This document shows positions 38,575 to 45,387 of a stretch of DNA of 64,000 nucleotides, one piece after another. The stretch is from Hyphomicrobium sp. (GTDB taxonomy: Bacteria > Pseudomonadota > Alphaproteobacteria > Rhizobiales > Hyphomicrobiaceae). The position numbers were made by a program, and so were the translations under genes. The stretch covers positions 157,524-221,523 of the forward strand of contig NZ_JAIELN010000014.1 of the NCBI RefSeq assembly GCF_019753045.1, written 5' to 3'. The first letter of the stretch is position 1. Every line of letters starts with the position of its first letter. Below the pieces are notes generated by a model. That model was not told where the DNA came from. It saw only the letters and a program-made list of their open reading frames with translations, and searched no databases.

Positions 38575-38951
38575 GCGTTCTCCTTTGCTGCATCATCCTC
38601 CAACGCCACGACGTGCATGGCGTTATAGAGCTCTCGAAAATTGTCGCGCCCGAGGTGCGTCTTGAGCGCTCTGATGCAGGCTTCCGCGTCATTGGAAGCC
38701 GCTGCCCCGGCGCTCGCATCGACGCCGAGCTCGTGAAGCACGCGTCGCGTATGATCGATCCGCTTGGAGAGCACCCACGCCGCAAACTCTTGGACGATGA
38801 GAAGATCGCCATGCGTAAAGGCGGAGAGAGGTGTTCGGCTCGACCAGCTTTCCCAATTGCCAAGGTCGCAGACGAACGCATAGGCTTCGCTGCCACGCTC
38901 GAGTTCGCGCACCAATTTATTCGCCTGCGGGATGTTGCTGAGCTTCAGCAC
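38571..38951 (-). CDS. Hypothetical protein
   Basis: 126 aa. Helical, with LIVQEFAAWVLSKRIDHTRR and a conserved-looking RDNFRELYNAMHVVALED end. No motif recognised; spaced three bases from the next upstream gene. Confidence 0.6.
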   Translation of the reverse strand: MLKLSNIPQANKLVRELERGSEAYAFVCDLGNWESWSSRTPLSAFTHGDLLIVQEFAAWVLSKRIDHTRRVLHELGVDASAGAAASNDAEACIRALKTHLGRDNFRELYNAMHVVALEDDAAKENA

Positions 38952-38954
38952 GGG

Positions 38955-39311
38955 CTAGTTCTCCGGTGGGTCCGAGCGACGGTAGTCGCCATCGCGGCGC
39001 GGTTCGTAAGCGCGCATCCGCTGCAGCGCTTCTTCGTCGAGCATTTCCCATTCCCCACCCTCGTCGTAATCGGCGAGCGGCCAGGGGATGTTCTTCTCCT
39101 GCTCCTTGGTCAGCGGCCAGAACGGCGTGCAGGTGCCGGCAACAGCCGCGCCTTGGAAGTCGGTGACGCCGTGGCCGACACCCAACTTGGCGGCGATCCG
39201 CTTGGCCATCACCTGGCCGACGCGCTCGATGATCGCCAGACATTTGTCATAGCCGTCGATGTCGAGCTGCTGCATGATCTCGAGGAGCTCGTCGTTGGAG
39301 AGGATCTTCAT
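38955..39311 (-). CDS. Hypothetical protein
   Basis: 118 aa; ATG at 39311 preceded by GAGGCAAGCGG, which resembles the leader repeated in front of several genes at 54.7-56.3 kb. Core VMAKRIAAKLGVGHGVTDFQ and PFWPLTKEQEKNIPWPLADY. Unknown function. Confidence 0.6.
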   Translation of the reverse strand: MKILSNDELLEIMQQLDIDGYDKCLAIIERVGQVMAKRIAAKLGVGHGVTDFQGAAVAGTCTPFWPLTKEQEKNIPWPLADYDEGGEWEMLDEEALQRMRAYEPRRDGDYRRSDPPEN

Positions 39312-39568
39312 CCGCTTGCCTCCTCGGGATCAGGATAAGGGTAGGCGCTGTTGCGCCAGAAGTTGGAGGCCGCCTCGTCGATAATGAGGAGAGGCTCGTC
39401 GTCGTCGATGCTGGCGAAAATTTCCGTGAAGAACGGATTTTCGTTCGGGTCGTTAGCTTCGTGCAGAAAGACGCCGCTATTGGAATGCGCAGCGGCGTCA
39501 GCAGAATTCGCCTCGATCTCGTAGACGCGGCAGCCGACGTAGTAGCGATAGACGCGAAATTTCGGCAT
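39308..39568 (-). CDS. Hypothetical small protein
   Basis: 86 aa from ATG 39568 (MPKFRVYRYYVGCRVYEIEA). The strand-turn-helix with ANSADAAAHSN is typical of many short phage proteins carrying a 'VEAxSxxEA'-like turn. Overlaps the HD gene stop by one base. Confidence 0.6.
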   Translation of the reverse strand: MPKFRVYRYYVGCRVYEIEANSADAAAHSNSGVFLHEANDPNENPFFTEIFASIDDDEPLLIIDEAASNFWRNSAYPYPDPEEASG

Positions 39569-40122
39569 CAGCTTCCCACCATCTCCTGAGTTGCAAAATA
39601 GGCCTCGACCAAAGCGTTCGCGTCCTGCCACAACTTGACGTTACCCTTGCCAAGCACCACCAGCAGCTGGCGTTTTTCCAGCATGTAGGTTGCAGCAAAG
39701 TCGCCATCGTGCGCGACGATGGTGCGCGTGTTTGAGATCAGGTCGGCGAGCTTGATGGTCTGAGCTTCCTCAGAAGCCAGCGACAGGTGCACGCGATCCT
39801 TGAGTTTGCGTGCAGCGCGGTTGCCATCTTCCGGCTTCGAGACATCCGTCACTTGATCGACAAGGTTCGCAATGATACCGCCGAACTCCGCCTCAAGATC
39901 AGCTTTGGTGACGCCGGTGTCCTCAAGCACGTCATGCAGCAATGCGGCCGCGACGATATAGGGATTGCTCGTCACTTCGCTAACGATATCGGCGACCTCG
40001 CGCGGATGCACGATGTAGGGCTCGCCGGTGTATTTGCGCTTCTGCCTGACACCGGCGTGAGCGCCGGCTGCAAAGGCATCGGCTTTGCAGATCATCGGGT
40101 GGATGGAAGAGGTATACGGCAT
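39568..40122 (-). CDS. HD-domain (p)ppGpp hydrolase-like protein (MESH1/SpoT-H type)
   Basis: 184 aa. HPREVADIV at 39-47 (metal ligand His39), the HD pair in ALLHDVLEDTG (HD 63-64, ED 67-68), and IKLADLISNT (KLAD 124-127, N131) follow the small alarmone hydrolase pattern. These enzymes remove the 3' pyrophosphate of (p)ppGpp and lack a synthetase. Length is that of a stand-alone MESH1 protein. Phage production could blunt the host stringent response or answer toxic alarmone synthetases. Confidence 0.88.
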   Translation of the reverse strand: MPYTSSIHPMICKADAFAAGAHAGVRQKRKYTGEPYIVHPREVADIVSEVTSNPYIVAAALLHDVLEDTGVTKADLEAEFGGIIANLVDQVTDVSKPEDGNRAARKLKDRVHLSLASEEAQTIKLADLISNTRTIVAHDGDFAATYMLEKRQLLVVLGKGNVKLWQDANALVEAYFATQEMVGS

Positions 40123-40136
40123 CTGGCCTTGCTCCG

Positions 40137-40451
40137 TCAGGCATCATCTGTTTCGCGAATTTTATCACGGGCGGCAGCGCGGAATACTTCAAGGCCCGGA
40201 TCATCGAGTGGGCGGAAACGCTGTGCGCAGAAGGCCGGCTCGCCATGTTGCGACATCGGCAGCCGGACTTCGTTCAGCAGTACGACGCCATTGGCGATCT
40301 CCAAGGTCTCCGGGTCGATGCCGACGGGCGAGCAGTCGCGCACGTGATAGACCTCGCCCGCCGTCAGACCATTAAGACGGGCGACGGGATCTTCGTCGCC
40401 GAGCACGCTGGTGGAATCGATGCAGAGGATGCGCTGGCCAATATCGAACAT
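40137..40451 (-). CDS. Hypothetical protein
   Basis: 104 aa; ATG at 40451 (SD GGAGGGAAG). The first half, MFDIGQRILCIDSTSV then LTAGEVYHVRDCSP, looks like a beta-barrel or SH3-like small domain, and it ends in a charged helix. No catalytic motif. 14 bp from the HD gene. Confidence 0.6.
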   Translation of the reverse strand: MFDIGQRILCIDSTSVLGDEDPVARLNGLTAGEVYHVRDCSPVGIDPETLEIANGVVLLNEVRLPMSQHGEPAFCAQRFRPLDDPGLEVFRAAARDKIRETDDA

Positions 40452-40472
40452 CTTCCCTCCCTCCAAATAGAA

Positions 40473-40506
40473 GGCGGGAAGCACCCGGAGCAGAATGCTT
40501 CCCGCC
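40473..40506 (-). terminator. Probable terminator hairpin
   Basis: GGCGGGAAGCA (40473-40483) pairs perfectly with TGCTTCCCGCC (40496-40506), between the stop of 40544-40786 and the next start. Good stem, no strong T-run. Confidence 0.55.
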
Positions 40507-40543
40507 ACTCGACACCAGAGGTGACCAAACCTCGGTGGAGACC

Positions 40544-40786
40544 CTAAGCGAAGGCTTTCGCCTCGCTGTGCTTTGCAACCCGGCGCGATTTTCGACGCTG
40601 AACGCGGGTTGCCAATTCGGCTTCGATCTCGATGATGTCCGCGTCGATGTTATGGGCGCGGGTCAGTGTATGGCGTGGCAGACGATTGGGCCTCGGTGTC
40701 CTCCGTGGGTTCTGTTTCGCCCAGGCCAGGCACTCCGCATGCAGCTTGTTGAGTTCTCCGATCGACAGGGTCTTCAAAAGCTCCAT
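40544..40786 (-). CDS. Hypothetical basic protein
   Basis: 80 aa, helical with a long positively charged C-terminal half (ATRVQRRKSRRVAKHSEAKA). Divergent from panD, sharing the regulatory gap 40787-41018. Unknown function. Confidence 0.55.
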   Translation of the reverse strand: MELLKTLSIGELNKLHAECLAWAKQNPRRTPRPNRLPRHTLTRAHNIDADIIEIEAELATRVQRRKSRRVAKHSEAKAFA

Positions 40787-40834
40787 GGGGCGGCTCCGAT
40801 TTCAGTATCAGGCGGGTGACAGTCGCGTGCAAAT

Positions 40835-40857
40835 AGAATCTAGGGCGGCTAGACTTT
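40835..40857. promoter_or_regulatory. Phage operator copy (dyad) between divergent genes
   Basis: AGAATCTAG, spacer GGCGG, CTAGACTTT, between the minus gene at 40544 and panD. A weaker relative (TCAGGTTAT, spacer, TGAGACTTC) follows at 40861-40883, giving a possible tandem pair. Confidence 0.7.
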
Positions 40858-41018
40858 TCTTCAGGTTATGGTAGTGAGACTTCTCGTTCGCAGTGCGTCG
40901 CGTCTTGCGTTTGGTCGAAGCAATTCGTTTCGACATTTCAAATAGTAATCGACCGCCAAGGCCGCACAAGTGCCAGCTCGGTCGACAGTCAACGCAACCG
41001 AGACGGAGAGCATTTCCC

Positions 41019-41423
41019 ATGAAGATGTGGGTCGCCGGCAAAATTCAACGCATCCGCGTCACCGACAAGAGCCTGAACTACAACGGCTCGGTGTCGATCG
41101 ACGCCAAACTGATGGGGCTCGCCGGCATCGAGGCCTATGAACAGGTCGACATCGTCAATCTGTCCAACGGAGCGCGCTGGACGACGTACGCCATCCCAGC
41201 GGAGCAGGGCGTCTTCTCGCTCAACGGCGGCGGCGCGCGGCTCGGCGAGATCGGCGATCGCTGCGTGATCATGACCTACAAGATGGCGGAAAAGTTTGAG
41301 CCGGCGCCCGTCGTCTACATCCGTAGCGATACAGCCAACAACGAGGTCGACCGGCGCTTCTACTACGAGCAGGACAAGCCGATTGCCGCCAAGGATCAAG
41401 TTCTCGAGACCATCGAGGCATAG
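41019..41423 (+). CDS. panD: Aspartate 1-decarboxylase (PanD)
   Basis: 134 aa; ATG at 41019 follows GGAGAG. MKMWVAGKIQRIRVT with the catalytic Lys8, the self-cleavage site YNGS (Y21, G23-S24), GARWTTYAI (Arg and Thr/Tyr of the active site) and LNGGGARLGEIGD fit PanD closely. PanD makes beta-alanine from aspartate for pantothenate and CoA synthesis through a pyruvoyl group formed from Ser24. The QG-VFSLNG loop differs from the usual RGSG, so activity should be tested. It is the only plus-strand gene of the right arm and has an operator upstream; its 3' end overlaps the convergent neighbour by 28 bp. Confidence 0.88.
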   Translation: MKMWVAGKIQRIRVTDKSLNYNGSVSIDAKLMGLAGIEAYEQVDIVNLSNGARWTTYAIPAEQGVFSLNGGGARLGEIGDRCVIMTYKMAEKFEPAPVVYIRSDTANNEVDRRFYYEQDKPIAAKDQVLETIEA

Positions 41424-41596
41424 TCAGCGTTGTCGGCGCGCTTCTTGAGCACGTCGCGCGCCACCGTCTCGGGTTCCTTGTCCCAGAGATCGGCGACCAT
41501 CATGACTGAGATCAGCGAGGCGATGACCTCGGGGTCCGTTTCCGCGTCTTCGTCATTTTCGGCGATCCAGCTGATCGCCTGCGAATAGGATGCCAT
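41396..41596 (-). CDS. Hypothetical small protein
   Basis: 66 aa from ATG 41596 (SD GGAGACAG). Helical, acidic (AENDEDAETDPEVIASLISV). Its 3' end overlaps the convergent panD. Unknown function. Confidence 0.55.
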   Translation of the reverse strand: MASYSQAISWIAENDEDAETDPEVIASLISVMMVADLWDKEPETVARDVLKKRADNADYASMVSRT

Positions 41597-42042
41597 CACA
41601 CTGTCTCCATAGCGCGTTTTTTCCTCGCCCGCTTCGCCGGCTTTTCGGGCCTTTTCTTCGCTGTCTGTCTTTGCTCACGATAGCGTGCATTGTATTCGGC
41701 GACTCGCCGCTGAAGCATGATTGATTGCATGAGCGCGTAGGTTTGCGGCGCGCGACCGCCTTTCTTCCAGTCGATCCCGACTTCTTTTTTCATGGTAGTC
41801 TCGAGATCGTCCCATCGCTCCACAAGCGCTTTCCAGATGCGGCCGTACTTCTTCATTTCGCCGATGCGGGGCCTCCATTCCGGCACGCGCTTCAGAAGCC
41901 TGAGGCAGCGGCCAAGGTCGCTCGGGTCGAGCGGAAAGGCGCCGCTCGAAACGCCGCCGATCATGTGCTGCATGATCGCCTCGGAGGAGGCGCCGGTGTC
42001 CCGGCTGATCAGCCACTTCATGGCCCTCTTTTCAGGCGACAT
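41596..42042 (-). CDS. Conserved phage hypothetical protein
   Basis: 148 aa. The N-terminus KWLISRDTGASSEAIMQHMI and FPLDPSDLGRCLRLLKRVPE look like a widely shared small phage protein; the C-terminus is very basic (RPEKPAKRARKKRAM). Overlaps the downstream start. No function assigned. Confidence 0.6.
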   Translation of the reverse strand: MSPEKRAMKWLISRDTGASSEAIMQHMIGGVSSGAFPLDPSDLGRCLRLLKRVPEWRPRIGEMKKYGRIWKALVERWDDLETTMKKEVGIDWKKGGRAPQTYALMQSIMLQRRVAEYNARYREQRQTAKKRPEKPAKRARKKRAMETV

Positions 42043-42053
42043 CCCGCTCTCCC

Positions 42054-42293
42054 TCAGTTCGACTGCTGTACGTCCTGTAAGGTCTCGACGGCTTTTTGCA
42101 CGGCGTGCTTCCAGCGCCGCATGACACGCACCGGGTCATCTTCCATCGTGCAATTCAGCTCACTGAGCAGCTGCGTGAAGACGTCGAGCTCATCCAGAAG
42201 AGCCTTCGCCTTGCCTTCGGCGATTATCTTCTGGAAATACTCGGCCGCCTTGCGCTCATCATGGTCGCGCTGGAGATGGGGAAGCATGCTCAT
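42054..42293 (-). CDS. Hypothetical small helical protein
   Basis: 79 aa from ATG 42293 (an ATG at 42287 is an alternative). Charged helices (AEYFQKIIAEGKAKALLDEL). Overlaps the upstream gene by four bases. Unknown. Confidence 0.55.
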   Translation of the reverse strand: MSMLPHLQRDHDERKAAEYFQKIIAEGKAKALLDELDVFTQLLSELNCTMEDDPVRVMRRWKHAVQKAVETLQDVQQSN

Positions 42294-42856
42294 GCTGCAC
42301 CAAGCTGCTGATCGACCCATGCCTCGAAGTGCTGATCGCGCGGCTCGACTTCGATGCGGCCCTCGGCGGTCGCAAAGACATATTCGTCGAAGCTTTTGTA
42401 TTCGTCGTAGGCGGGGAAGGTGGAAATCATCGGCCCCGACTCGCCGTTGCCGCGATCTTCGAACTGAGCGTCGACGCGGCGATGGCGATAGCCAAGACGC
42501 GTCAGATGCTGGTGCAGCGCCACGTTGAAGGCGCCGAGTGGGGAGGAGCCTTGGCGCTCGATGACGGGACCCTCGGCTGGTGCGTTGAGGAATGCGCGAA
42601 CGCGCGCAAAGCTTGCCGCGTCGAGCGTCCAGTCGCTCTCATGGCCGCACAGGCAAAGGCCATAGCGGGCGTCGTCGCCATTGGTCAGCGTATCGGCATA
42701 ATAGCTGGAGACGAACTGGCCGAATTCCGGGTGGAAGTGGGGGCCATGGAAGCGGTCGTCGTAGAAGTCGACGAGCCAGTGGCCCTTGTCGTCCTGGTGG
42801 GCGACGACATTGAAGGGGATGCCCCGTGCGGTGGTGATCTTGAGCGTGTTGGTCAT
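42290..42856 (-). CDS. Hypothetical protein expressed from its own promoter cassette
   Basis: 188 aa. A His-rich segment HGPHFHPEFGQFVSSYYADT and CLCGHESDWTLDAASFARVR could bind metal. ATG at 42856 follows CCGGAGCAGCG, and a promoter with operator lies just upstream (42873-42927). No family recognised. Confidence 0.6.
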   Translation of the reverse strand: MTNTLKITTARGIPFNVVAHQDDKGHWLVDFYDDRFHGPHFHPEFGQFVSSYYADTLTNGDDARYGLCLCGHESDWTLDAASFARVRAFLNAPAEGPVIERQGSSPLGAFNVALHQHLTRLGYRHRRVDAQFEDRGNGESGPMISTFPAYDEYKSFDEYVFATAEGRIEVEPRDQHFEAWVDQQLGAA

Positions 42857-42872
42857 GGTCGCTGCTCCGGTG

Positions 42873-42895
42873 AAAGTCTAGTCTAGCTTGACTTT
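42873..42895. promoter_or_regulatory. Phage operator copy (dyad)
   Basis: AAAGTCTAG, spacer TCTAG, CTTGACTTT, immediately downstream of the -10 of the minus-strand promoter at 42899-42927, over the expected start point. Confidence 0.75.
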
Positions 42896-42898
42896 CAC

Positions 42899-42927
42899 AA
42901 CGTACAAGAGCCACGCGCCGTGCATAG
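42899..42927 (-). promoter_or_regulatory. Right-arm promoter (CTATGC box), copy 1
   Basis: On the minus strand CTATGC (42922-42927) lies 17 bp upstream of TACGTT (42899-42904). The -35-side block CGACTATGCACG recurs exactly upstream of three other genes. Drives the gene ending at 42290. Confidence 0.55.
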
Positions 42928-42937
42928 TCGAGAGGTT

Positions 42938-42978
42938 AAAAAAAGATCAACCCAGGTCCCAAAAAGATGGGCCTGGGT
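42938..42978 (-). terminator. Rho-independent terminator
   Basis: ACCCAGG...CCTGGGT stem (42950-42978) followed on the minus strand by a run of T (42938-42944). It ends the transcript of the zinc-ribbon gene at 43005 just before the next promoter. Confidence 0.8.
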
Positions 42979-43004
42979 GCTGGAGCTGCGGCAGATGCGA
43001 TGCG

Positions 43005-43241
43005 CTATTTCCTCGTCTCCTTTGTGTAGATGAGGCGCTCGCAGGCCTCGCAATGTATCTCGATGGTGACCGAAGTTTCGGAGCCGTGGCCACACGTCGG
43101 GCAGCCTTCCGAGCACCACGCCTCGATTGCGATCATGCCGTCGGTCCAAGGCGCGGAGCAGAACGGGCAGAGCGGGCGCGCTACCCAACCGTTGTTCTTT
43201 GTTGCCGCCTCCCTGTCCTTCTCCTCCTGCGACTTGTCCAT
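43005..43241 (-). CDS. Small zinc-ribbon protein
   Basis: 78 aa. CPFCSAPWTD, CSEGCPTCGHG and CEACERLIY supply three cysteine pairs/triples, enough for one or two zinc sites. A highly charged start (MDKSQEEKDREAATKN). Possibly a DNA- or RNA-polymerase-interacting zinc protein; unproven. Has a terminator directly after it. Confidence 0.65.
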   Translation of the reverse strand: MDKSQEEKDREAATKNNGWVARPLCPFCSAPWTDGMIAIEAWCSEGCPTCGHGSETSVTIEIHCEACERLIYTKETRK

Positions 43242-43252
43242 CGTGATCCTCC

Positions 43253-43660
43253 TTACGCGATCGGCTTCAGGACGTACTTCGTGGCCGGCGCCTGGATGTG
43301 GAAGCGGAAAGTGTCGACCTTGAACTTGAAGCCGAAGGGGCGCAGCGTCAATTGATCGAAGATGATGCCCTCGGGCAGCTTCGACTTGATGAGATCGGCG
43401 TAGGTGCTGCTGTCTTCGTACTCGCGCTCCTCGCGCCAGCGATCCGACAGATTGCAGACGAGGTTCTGCAGGCTTTCGTAGACCGCCTGGGCCTTGGCGC
43501 GGGCCGCGTCGTGCTCGGCATTCGCCTTGCCGGTGACGATGTCGAGCGCCTTCTTGCTGGCAGCATCGCGCCCCATGCCGTCGGCGATGAATTTGCGCAT
43601 GAGCTCGGCGTGCTGGGCGACGCGGTGCTGGATTCTTTGGGCCTGTGCGAGAGTGGTCAT
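43253..43660 (-). CDS. Hypothetical helical protein from its own promoter
   Basis: 135 aa from ATG 43660 (leader GTTACGGAGCAAACAATC). Long helices (AQAQRIQHRVAQHAELMRKF, HDAARAKAQAVYESLQNLV) and a C-terminal beta segment. The promoter at 43693-43721 lies upstream. Function unknown. Confidence 0.6.
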   Translation of the reverse strand: MTTLAQAQRIQHRVAQHAELMRKFIADGMGRDAASKKALDIVTGKANAEHDAARAKAQAVYESLQNLVCNLSDRWREEREYEDSSTYADLIKSKLPEGIIFDQLTLRPFGFKFKVDTFRFHIQAPATKYVLKPIA

Positions 43661-43674
43661 GATTGTTTGCTCCG

Positions 43675-43721
43675 TAACTATCTGATAAATAAACAATAAA
43701 TGAACCAAGCCCCGTGCATAG
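43675..43721 (-). promoter_or_regulatory. Right-arm promoter (CTATGC box), copy 2
   Basis: CTATGC (43716-43721) is 17 bp upstream of TATTGT (43693-43698). Downstream is a GATAA-centred segment shared with the copies at 58098 and 58734. The region 43725-43851 beyond it shows no gene. Confidence 0.55.
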
Positions 43722-43851
43722 TCGCGGCGCAAAAAATTCATCCGCGCCCCAACTTTGTTTCCGGCCGGTTGAAAATGACTGTTGCGTAGCTTGTCACTGG
43801 CTGCGGGCGCGCCTTGCTGCTTGATGATTACATCGCTGGCCGAGTGCGCGT

Positions 43852-44226
43852 TTAGACGGAGCGGATGACGAGCGCATCGGGCCCGATCTCGATGACGATG
43901 TTGCCGTCCTCGGGAACGCTGGCAAGGGGCACGAATTCGACGCCGTCATCGCCGCCAAAGGATGCGCGCTTGGCATCCCACCAGTCGTCGAACGCCATCG
44001 TCTCCGGATTGCATTCATGGGCGTAGGCGACGAGGCTGCGCTTGGGCTGCTTCGGGTCGGGCAGCATCGGGTCGCCATTGCTCATCAGGTAGACACCCGT
44101 GTCGCCAACCAGCCAGAGGCCCGGCTCTTTGTGTCGCCCGCCATACATTTCCCGGTTCGCAGTGGCTTCCACTGTGTGCTGGCGCAGCTGCTTCACGAGC
44201 GCTGCATCGAAGGTCAACGTCATCAT
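43852..44226 (-). CDS. DUF3085-like protein
   Basis: 124 aa; ATG at 44226 follows GAGGAGCC. LTFDAALVKQLRQHTVEATA, then GLWLVGDTGVYLMSNGDP, is close to the DUF3085 pattern known from phages and plasmids. No biochemical role is known for that family. Preceded by the terminator of the ParB-like gene. Confidence 0.6.
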   Translation of the reverse strand: MMTLTFDAALVKQLRQHTVEATANREMYGGRHKEPGLWLVGDTGVYLMSNGDPMLPDPKQPKRSLVAYAHECNPETMAFDDWWDAKRASFGGDDGVEFVPLASVPEDGNIVIEIGPDALVIRSV

Positions 44227-44247
44227 GGAGAGGCTCCTCTGGCTAAC

Positions 44248-44319
44248 AAAAAAATGCCCGGCACCGTGGGGGTCGGTGCCGGGCCCCGGGGAGGGCAGGG
44301 CGTGGGGGGAACGCCCTGC
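44248..44319 (-). terminator. Terminator after the ParB-like gene (two hairpins)
   Basis: GCCCGGCACCG/CGGTGCCGGGC (44256-44284) with a seven-base T-run on the minus strand (44248-44254), and a second stem GCAGGGCGT/ACGCCCTGC (44295-44319) just before it. Strong intrinsic terminator. Confidence 0.88.
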
Positions 44320-44327
44320 TCGGGAAC

Positions 44328-45230
44328 TTAGGCGGCGTCGTCGATCGCCTGGCGGGCGATCTGACGCTTGGCAGCGCGTTCCAGACGCGCCACGGTATTG
44401 CGGATGACGCTCAGCGCGTCGGCGACTTGCTGGGCGCCTTCCTCGTCGCACAGCGCCTCGATATCGATGCTGCTGAGCTCGGCGTTGGCGGCCTGGATCT
44501 TCGCCAGCTGGCTGTCATCTTCGTCGGCTTCGGGTGTCGCCTCGGGCTTGACCCGCTCGGGACGCGTCTGACTGTCGTCGGGATCGCCTTCCTCGTCGAG
44601 GCGGTGCTCTTCGAGGATCGCGGCGACGGCGTCGCGGACTTCTTCCGCCGTCCTGAGCTTGCCGGCCTTGATGAGCTTCAGGATCTTTGCCTGATCCTTG
44701 GCTTCGAGGCGACCCAGCTCGCAAGCCATCGACGGGCACAGCGTCCCCTCGGCGACCATCGCCTGGGCGTCGAGGATCAGCGTCAGCAGATTGAGCCGGT
44801 CCTGGACGCGGTTGCGCGACTTGAAGCCCATTTCGCGCACCACGTCGGCGACTGTCATCCCGTTCTGCATTAGCTTGCCGAAGGCGTGAGCTTCTTCCAT
44901 CGGCGACAGGTTGCGGCGCTGGACGTTCTCGATGATAGCGCGGAGCGGCAGGTTCTGTTCGTCGGTGGTCGTGTCGACGATCGACTTGATGTGCTCCCAG
45001 CCCAGCTTCTGGTGGGCGAGCCAGCGGCATTCGCCGCCGACGATCATGTAGCGGCCGGCCTCGCCGATCTTGTGCGGCATCGGCCGTACGATGATCGGCT
45101 GCAGGAGGCCGTGGCGCTTGATGGAGGTGGCGAGCTCCTCGATGTAGGACTCGGGGAAGTCGGTGCGCGGCTGCTCGGGGTTGCGTTCGATCTGCGAGAC
45201 GGCGATCTGGCGTACTTTCTGGTCAGACAT
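44328..45230 (-). CDS. ParB-like partition/regulatory protein
   Basis: 300 aa. The N-terminal ParB domain has VRQIAVSQIERNPEQPRTDF, GLLQPIIVRPM and a GGECRWLAH box in place of the usual GERRW..A. An HTH follows (MTVADVVREMGFKSRNRVQD, about 124-143). An acidic linker and a helical C-terminus complete it. No ParA is seen. Could act in phage DNA partition or as a CTP-switch regulator. Own promoter, operator and terminators mark it as an independently expressed gene. Confidence 0.85.
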   Translation of the reverse strand: MSDQKVRQIAVSQIERNPEQPRTDFPESYIEELATSIKRHGLLQPIIVRPMPHKIGEAGRYMIVGGECRWLAHQKLGWEHIKSIVDTTTDEQNLPLRAIIENVQRRNLSPMEEAHAFGKLMQNGMTVADVVREMGFKSRNRVQDRLNLLTLILDAQAMVAEGTLCPSMACELGRLEAKDQAKILKLIKAGKLRTAEEVRDAVAAILEEHRLDEEGDPDDSQTRPERVKPEATPEADEDDSQLAKIQAANAELSSIDIEALCDEEGAQQVADALSVIRNTVARLERAAKRQIARQAIDDAA

Positions 45231-45250
45231 TGGTTTGCTCCGTGGTTGTA

Positions 45251-45273
45251 AGCGTCTGTATTAACTTGACTTT
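45251..45273. promoter_or_regulatory. Phage operator copy (one strong half)
   Basis: AGCGTCTGT, spacer ATTAA, CTTGACTTT, immediately downstream of the ParB promoter -10. The right half is canonical; the left half is degenerate. Confidence 0.55.
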
Positions 45274-45276
45274 CAT

Positions 45277-45305
45277 ACAATATGAGACCAGCGCGGCGTG
45301 CATAG
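45277..45305 (-). promoter_or_regulatory. Right-arm promoter (CTATGC box), copy 3
   Basis: C-T-A-T-G-C (45300-45305) is 17 bp upstream of TATTGT (45277-45282) on the minus strand. Drives the ParB-like gene. Confidence 0.6.
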
Positions 45306-45314
45306 TCGATCTTT

Positions 45315-45361
45315 AAAAAAAGATCACCCGGCCCCAACTTTTTTTTCGCTGGGGCCGGGTG
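45315..45361 (-). terminator. Rho-independent terminator of the DUF932 gene
   Basis: CACCCGGCCCCA (45325-45336) pairs with TGGGGCCGGGTG (45350-45361); on the minus strand a seven-T run (45315-45321) follows the stem. Confidence 0.88.
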
Positions 45362-45387
45362 CAGGCAGGGCGTCACGGAGCTAACGA

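Noticed and set aside
40808..40936. Minus-strand 42-aa frame in the panD/40544 gap
   Set aside because: It would cover the operator dyad at 40835-40857, which is otherwise always outside genes, and lacks an SD.
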